Source: Rhodovulum sp. MB263 (lineage in GTDB: Bacteria; Pseudomonadota; Alphaproteobacteria; Rhodobacterales; Rhodobacteraceae). From it: a DNA stretch of 64,000 nucleotides. The translations under genes were made by a program, and so were the position numbers. Positions within the stretch are counted from its first letter, which is position 1. Every line of letters starts with the position of its first letter. A model generated the notes under the pieces. It worked only from the letters and a program-made list of their open reading frames with translations, was not told the origin of the DNA and ran no database searches. The stretch lies in NCBI RefSeq assembly GCF_002073975.1, contig NZ_CP020384.1, positions 2,108,001 to 2,172,000 of the forward strand. Direction: 5' to 3'. Of this stretch, positions 60,972 through 64,000 are shown one piece after another.

Positions 60972-62324
60972 ATGAGGCAGACATTGACGGCGCGTTTCCT
61001 TCACCGCATCGATGTGGCGCTCGGGCGCTACCTTCCTGAAAAAAGACTCTTCCTGCGGTCGGACCAAAGCACGCGCTTCGTCCGGCTTTCTCCGCTGACC
61101 CAGGCCGCGGCGCTGTCGGGCACCACGGCGCTTGTCGCCTGGACAATGGTAGCTAGCTCGATCCTTCTGATCGACCAGGTCGGTTCGGGAAACATCCGCG
61201 ACCAGGCGCGCCGCGAGCAGGCGCTTTACGACAGCCGCCTGAACGCCATCGCAGCCGAGCGCGACCGCCGCGCCGAGGCCGTCCGCCAGGCGCAGGACCG
61301 CTTCAACCTCGCGCTCGACGAGGTCTCGAAGATGCAGTCCGCGCTGCTGGCCTCGGAAGAGCGGCGCCGCGAGCTTGAAACCGGGATGACGGTCCTGCAG
61401 GCGACGCTGCGCCGGACCCTGACCGAACGCGATGCCGCTGAAAACCGCAGCGTCGAACTTGCGGCACAGCTGGCGGGCGAGACCGCCCCCGCCGACGGAC
61501 CGAGCCCGGCCGATATCCAGCAAACGCTGGGCTTTCTCACCGCCGCGCTCGACCAGACCTCGGCCGAACGCGACAAGGTCGCCGAGGACGCCGCCTCGGC
61601 CTATGAGATGGTCCAGGCCATCGCCTATGAGCGCGAGCTCGATGCCGAGCGCAACGACCAGATCTTCACCTCGCTCGAAGAGGCGCTGACGGTCTCGATG
61701 ACGCCGCTCGACAAGATGTTCAAGGCGGCCGGGCTGAACACCAAGAGCATCCTCAACCGCGTGCGTCAGGGCTATTCCGGCATCGGCGGCCCGCTGACGC
61801 CCCTGTCGGTCTCGAGCAAGGGCAACGCCACCGAGCTGTCGCCCGACGAGATCCGCGCCCGCGCGATCATGGGCCGGCTCGACGAGATCAACATGTATCG
61901 CATTGCCGCCGAGAAGCTGCCTTTCGCGCAACCCCTGAAATCGGGCTACCGGCTGACCAGCCCGTTCGGCCGGCGCACCCATCCCACCCTCGGCGGCAGT
62001 CGCATGCATGAGGGCACCGACATGGCCTCGGCCTATGGCACGCCGATCTATTCCACCGCGGATGGTGTCGTGGTCAAGGCGCAATGGGTGTCGGGCTATG
62101 GCCGCATGGTCGAGATCCGGCACGAATTCGGCATCGTCACCCGCTACGGTCACATGTCGAAGATCAGGGTCCAGGCCGGTCAAAGGGTCTCGCGCGGGGA
62201 CCGGATCGGTGATATGGGAAGTTCCGGACGGTCGACCGGCACCCATCTGCATTACGAGGTGCGCGTCGACGGGAAACCCGTGAACCCGATGACCTATATC
62301 AAGGCAGCCAGAAATGTTTTCTAA
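60972..62324 (+). CDS. M23-family peptidoglycan endopeptidase with coiled coil
   Basis: 450-aa envelope protein. It has a TM anchor at about residues 47-68 (TTALVAWTMVASSILLIDQV), a long coiled coil (about 75-165, rich in ERDRRAEAVRQAQDRF-type heptads) and a C-terminal LytM/M23 domain. The Zn-site motifs are RMHEGTDMASAYGTPI (HxxxD) and GRSTGTHLHYEVRVDG (HLH), preceded by YRLTSPFGRRTHP. Active-site residues are intact, so it should cut peptidoglycan cross-links rather than act as a degenerate EnvC-type activator. It overlaps the bactofilin gene by 11 bp. Confidence 0.92.
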   Translation: MRQTLTARFLHRIDVALGRYLPEKRLFLRSDQSTRFVRLSPLTQAAALSGTTALVAWTMVASSILLIDQVGSGNIRDQARREQALYDSRLNAIAAERDRRAEAVRQAQDRFNLALDEVSKMQSALLASEERRRELETGMTVLQATLRRTLTERDAAENRSVELAAQLAGETAPADGPSPADIQQTLGFLTAALDQTSAERDKVAEDAASAYEMVQAIAYERELDAERNDQIFTSLEEALTVSMTPLDKMFKAAGLNTKSILNRVRQGYSGIGGPLTPLSVSSKGNATELSPDEIRARAIMGRLDEINMYRIAAEKLPFAQPLKSGYRLTSPFGRRTHPTLGGSRMHEGTDMASAYGTPIYSTADGVVVKAQWVSGYGRMVEIRHEFGIVTRYGHMSKIRVQAGQRVSRGDRIGDMGSSGRSTGTHLHYEVRVDGKPVNPMTYIKAARNVF

Positions 62325-62880
62325 GAGCAGGATCAACGAGCCCGGGCCCAAGGCCGGCGAGGCCGAGAAGGCAAAGGCATTCGAGACGACCTCGGTCCCC
62401 CGGTCCGGCGACGCGCCCATCCCCTCTGCGCCGCGGGCCAAGCCGCCGGCCTCCATGCTGTCTTCCGATCTCGTCGTCACCGGCAACCTCAAGACCACCG
62501 GAGACATCCAGATCGAGGGCACGATCGATGGCGACATCTCGGCCCATCTGCTGACCGTGGGCGAGAATGCAACCGTCCGTGGCGAGGTGGTGGCCGATGA
62601 CGTCGTGATCAACGGCCGCGTGATCGGTCGGGTGCGCGGGCTGAAGGTGCGCCTGACCTCGACCGCCCGGGTCGAGGGCGACATCATCCACAAGACCATC
62701 GCGATCGAAAGCGGCGCGCATTTCGAAGGCTCGGTGCAGCGCCAGGACGATCCGCTGAACAGCGGCAAGCGGGCCCAGCAGGCCCCGGCCGCCGCTCAAC
62801 CGCAGCAGGCACGGCCGCAGCAGGGCGGTGCGGCGGCGACCGGCTCCGCCAAACCCGCAGAGGGCGCGCCGAAGGCCTGA
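62314..62880 (+). CDS. Bactofilin
   Basis: 188-aa polymer-forming cytoskeletal protein (DUF583). A disordered N-terminus (residues 1 to about 48) is followed by the right-handed beta-helix core: SSDLVVTGNLKTTGDIQIEG, TIDGDISAHLLTVGENATVR, GEVVADDVVINGRVIGRVRG and EGDIIHKTIAIESGAHFEGS. A Gln/Pro/Ala-rich C-terminal tail ends the protein. The ATG at 62314 lies inside the peptidase gene, indicating coupled translation. Bactofilin-M23 pairs control cell shape or localised wall synthesis in several bacteria, so a joint role is likely. Confidence 0.94.
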   Translation: MFSKSRINEPGPKAGEAEKAKAFETTSVPRSGDAPIPSAPRAKPPASMLSSDLVVTGNLKTTGDIQIEGTIDGDISAHLLTVGENATVRGEVVADDVVINGRVIGRVRGLKVRLTSTARVEGDIIHKTIAIESGAHFEGSVQRQDDPLNSGKRAQQAPAAAQPQQARPQQGGAAATGSAKPAEGAPKA

Positions 62881-62908
62881 GGAAAGACGAGCTCCGGGGA
62901 GGAGGTTT

Positions 62909-62951
62909 CAAGGCCCCGTGCCGCCCCTTGAACGGGATGGGCGGGGCCTTG
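62909..62951 (+). terminator. Hairpin after the bactofilin gene
   Basis: CAAGGCCCCG (62909-62918) pairs with CGGGGCCTTG (62942-62951) across a 23-nt loop that can itself fold. It starts 29 bp after the bactofilin stop. Confidence 0.5.
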
Positions 62952-62988
62952 ATCACGGATCCCCGAAGCGCTGGTAACGGAAATACGC

Positions 62989-63014
62989 GAAGGCCGCCCT
63001 CAGAGGCGGCCTTC
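62989..63014. terminator. Second hairpin between bactofilin and the GNAT gene (convergent)
   Basis: GAAGGCCGCC (62989-62998), loop CTCAGA, GGCGGCCTTC (63005-63014), then TCTGTCTC. A 10-bp perfect stem 30 bp before the GNAT stop, suited to act on both strands. Confidence 0.65.
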
Positions 63015-63043
63015 TCTGTCTCAAGCCTTCACTATCTCTGGCT

Positions 63044-63505
63044 TCAGGTGTCCGAGGCGGCCGATGCGGCGCTTCGATGTCGCAGATGAAGAAGCGGATA
63101 GGGCCGCCCCTGCCCGTCCGGGGCCGAACGGCCGGTCTTCTCGAACCCTCTCGCCTCGTAGAAGGCCAGCGCGCGCCGGTTGGCTTCGTTCACATCGGTG
63201 GTGAGCCCGGGATGCGCCTTCAGAGCAAAGCGGATCAGGGCCGAGCCGATGCCCCGGCCATGGCAGGCCGGATCGACGAAAAGCGCCTCCATATGCCCCT
63301 CATGCAGAAGCATGAAGCCCTGCGGGACATCCGCGTCGTCGACCGCCAGACAGAGCGGCACCGTCGGAAGGAAGACGGCAAGCTCGCGCTCGATGGCGGC
63401 GCGGTCCTCCGTGGTCAGGAACTCATGGGTGGCATCGACGGCGCGGCGCCAGATGTCGATGACGCGGGGCATGTCCTTGGGTGTCGAGGGGCGCAAATTT
63501 TCCAT
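63044..63505 (-). CDS. GNAT-family N-acetyltransferase, YjaB-like
   Basis: 153-aa acetyltransferase. MPRVIDIWRRAVDATHEFLT at the N-terminus and the acetyl-CoA loop LFVDPACHGRGIGSALIRFA (Q/R-x-x-G-x-G/A motif as HGRGIG) are clear. NEANRRALAFYEARGFEKTG is the typical C-terminal GNAT motif. The substrate is unknown. Same strand as sodB, 119 bp after it, behind a terminator. Confidence 0.9.
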   Translation of the reverse strand: MENLRPSTPKDMPRVIDIWRRAVDATHEFLTTEDRAAIERELAVFLPTVPLCLAVDDADVPQGFMLLHEGHMEALFVDPACHGRGIGSALIRFALKAHPGLTTDVNEANRRALAFYEARGFEKTGRSAPDGQGRPYPLLHLRHRSAASAASDT

Positions 63506-63557
63506 GCCCGCCTCCTAGCAGACGCCGAACGCCCCCGCCATCGCCTTTCCCGCAACG

Positions 63558-63591
63558 AAAACCCCCGCCGCGGCTGCGCGCCGGGCGGGGG
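63558..63591 (-). terminator. Rho-independent terminator of sodB
   Basis: On the minus strand, CCCCCGCC (63591-63584) and GGCGGGGG (63569-63562) form an 8-bp stem with a 14-nt loop, followed by TTTT (63561-63558). It lies about 35 bp after the sodB stop. Confidence 0.7.
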
Positions 63592-63624
63592 CAATGGCGG
63601 TCGGGCCCGAGGGCCCGGGGCCGA

Positions 63625-64000
63625 TCAGGCCTTGGACAGGCGCTCGGCCACGTTTTCCCAGTTGACCAGCTTTTCGAGGAAGTTGGTCAGGTAGGCCGGG
63701 CGCTTGTTGCGGAAGTCGATATAGTAGGAATGCTCCCACACGTCGCAGCCCAGAAGCGCGGTCTGGCCGAAGCAGAGCGGGTTCACGCCATTCTCGGTCT
63801 TGGTGACCTTCAGCGTGCCGTCGGTATCGACCACCAGCCAAGCCCAGCCGGACCCGAACTGGCCGGCACCGGCGGCAGCGAAGTCTTCCTTGAACTTCTC
63901 GACCGTGCCGAAGGCATCCTTGATGCGGGCTTCAAGCTCGGAGGGCATCGCCACCGGCTTCGGCGTCATCATTTCCCAGAACTGGCTGTGGTTCCAGTGC
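63625..64000 (-). CDS. sodB: Fe/Mn-type superoxide dismutase (N-terminus cut by window edge)
   Basis: Cytosolic superoxide dismutase; 124 codons of about 200 are visible. HWNHSQFW at the window edge contains one metal-binding His; AAAGAGQFGSGWAWLVV and the metal ligands Asp and His in LLGCDVWEHSYYIDF are intact. NKRPAYLTNFLEKLVNWENV closes the protein. Metal choice (Fe, Mn or cambialistic) cannot be decided from this part; sodB is used by analogy with Rhodobacteraceae annotation. Confidence 0.9.
   Translation of the reverse strand, partial: HWNHSQFWEMMTPKPVAMPSELEARIKDAFGTVEKFKEDFAAAGAGQFGSGWAWLVVDTDGTLKVTKTENGVNPLCFGQTALLGCDVWEHSYYIDFRNKRPAYLTNFLEKLVNWENVAERLSKA

Overview
This 64 kb window comes from a high-GC alphaproteobacterial chromosome, almost certainly family Rhodobacteraceae. 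The evidence is the nifR3(dusB)-ntrB-ntrC-ntrY-ntrX order, NtrC and NtrX proteins without a GAFTGA loop, a fused IspDF, a VPLPA-CTERM protein, and consistently Rhodobacterales-like housekeeping proteins. I read this from gene content and protein motifs; genus cannot be fixed without a search (Rhodovulum, Rhodobacter or Cereibacter would all fit). The left edge cuts the C-terminus of ntrX and the right edge cuts the N-terminus of a superoxide dismutase.

Layout. 1-7.1 kb: nitrogen regulation on the minus strand (dusB-ntrBC-ntrYX). 7.3-11.6 kb: ispDF-pgpA-cinA, a COQ10/RatA-like START protein, hpt, sufE and a lipoprotein. 12.2-15.1 kb: purM-purN-rnd (minus). 15.6-17.3 kb: a SufT-like and an IscA-type Fe-S assembly protein, then tpiA with a clear terminator. 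17.4-18.5 kb: a decayed IS5-family element. 18.9-20.9 kb: infC, read with an ATA start codon, then a globin-coupled soluble chemoreceptor. 20.9-23.7 kb: a gene graveyard with remnants of YeeE/YedE-type membrane genes behind a near-ideal SqrR/BigR-like operator, a broken CoxE-like VWA gene and an orphan perfect FNR box. 23.7-27.0 kb: glutaryl-CoA dehydrogenase, a LysE exporter, an uncharacterised protein and a DUF1127 protein.

27.3-33.9 kb: pyrC, pyrE, dnaB, then a tightly packed alr-mlaE-mlaF-pqiA run. 33.9-41.4 kb (minus): metH, a small conserved-looking protein and glnE. 41.5-43.9 kb: a YbaK-type deacylase, a YbdK-type ligase and a VPLPA-CTERM surface protein. 44.1-48.6 kb: a valine-degradation block (isobutyryl-CoA dehydrogenase, 3-hydroxyisobutyryl-CoA hydrolase, mmsB) whose genes overlap by 4 bp, running into a Crp/Fnr regulator, then a 13-bp repeat array and a DUF2892 membrane protein. 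48.7-60.0 kb: uvrA, rhodanese, lpdA, DUF924, MFS, queA and an AsmA/YhdP-like giant (mostly minus). 60.2-64 kb: a Bcp peroxiredoxin, a 32-bp perfect palindrome, an M23 peptidase-bactofilin pair, a GNAT and sodB.

Most of the window is ordinary core chromosome. I see no CRISPR array, phage, toxin-antitoxin island or obvious novel defence system, and no tRNA or rRNA that I can support. The most unusual parts are the decayed 20.9-23.7 kb segment with its surviving operators, the ATA-started infC, the 13-bp repeat array before DUF2892 and the 32-bp palindrome before the peptidase-bactofilin operon.
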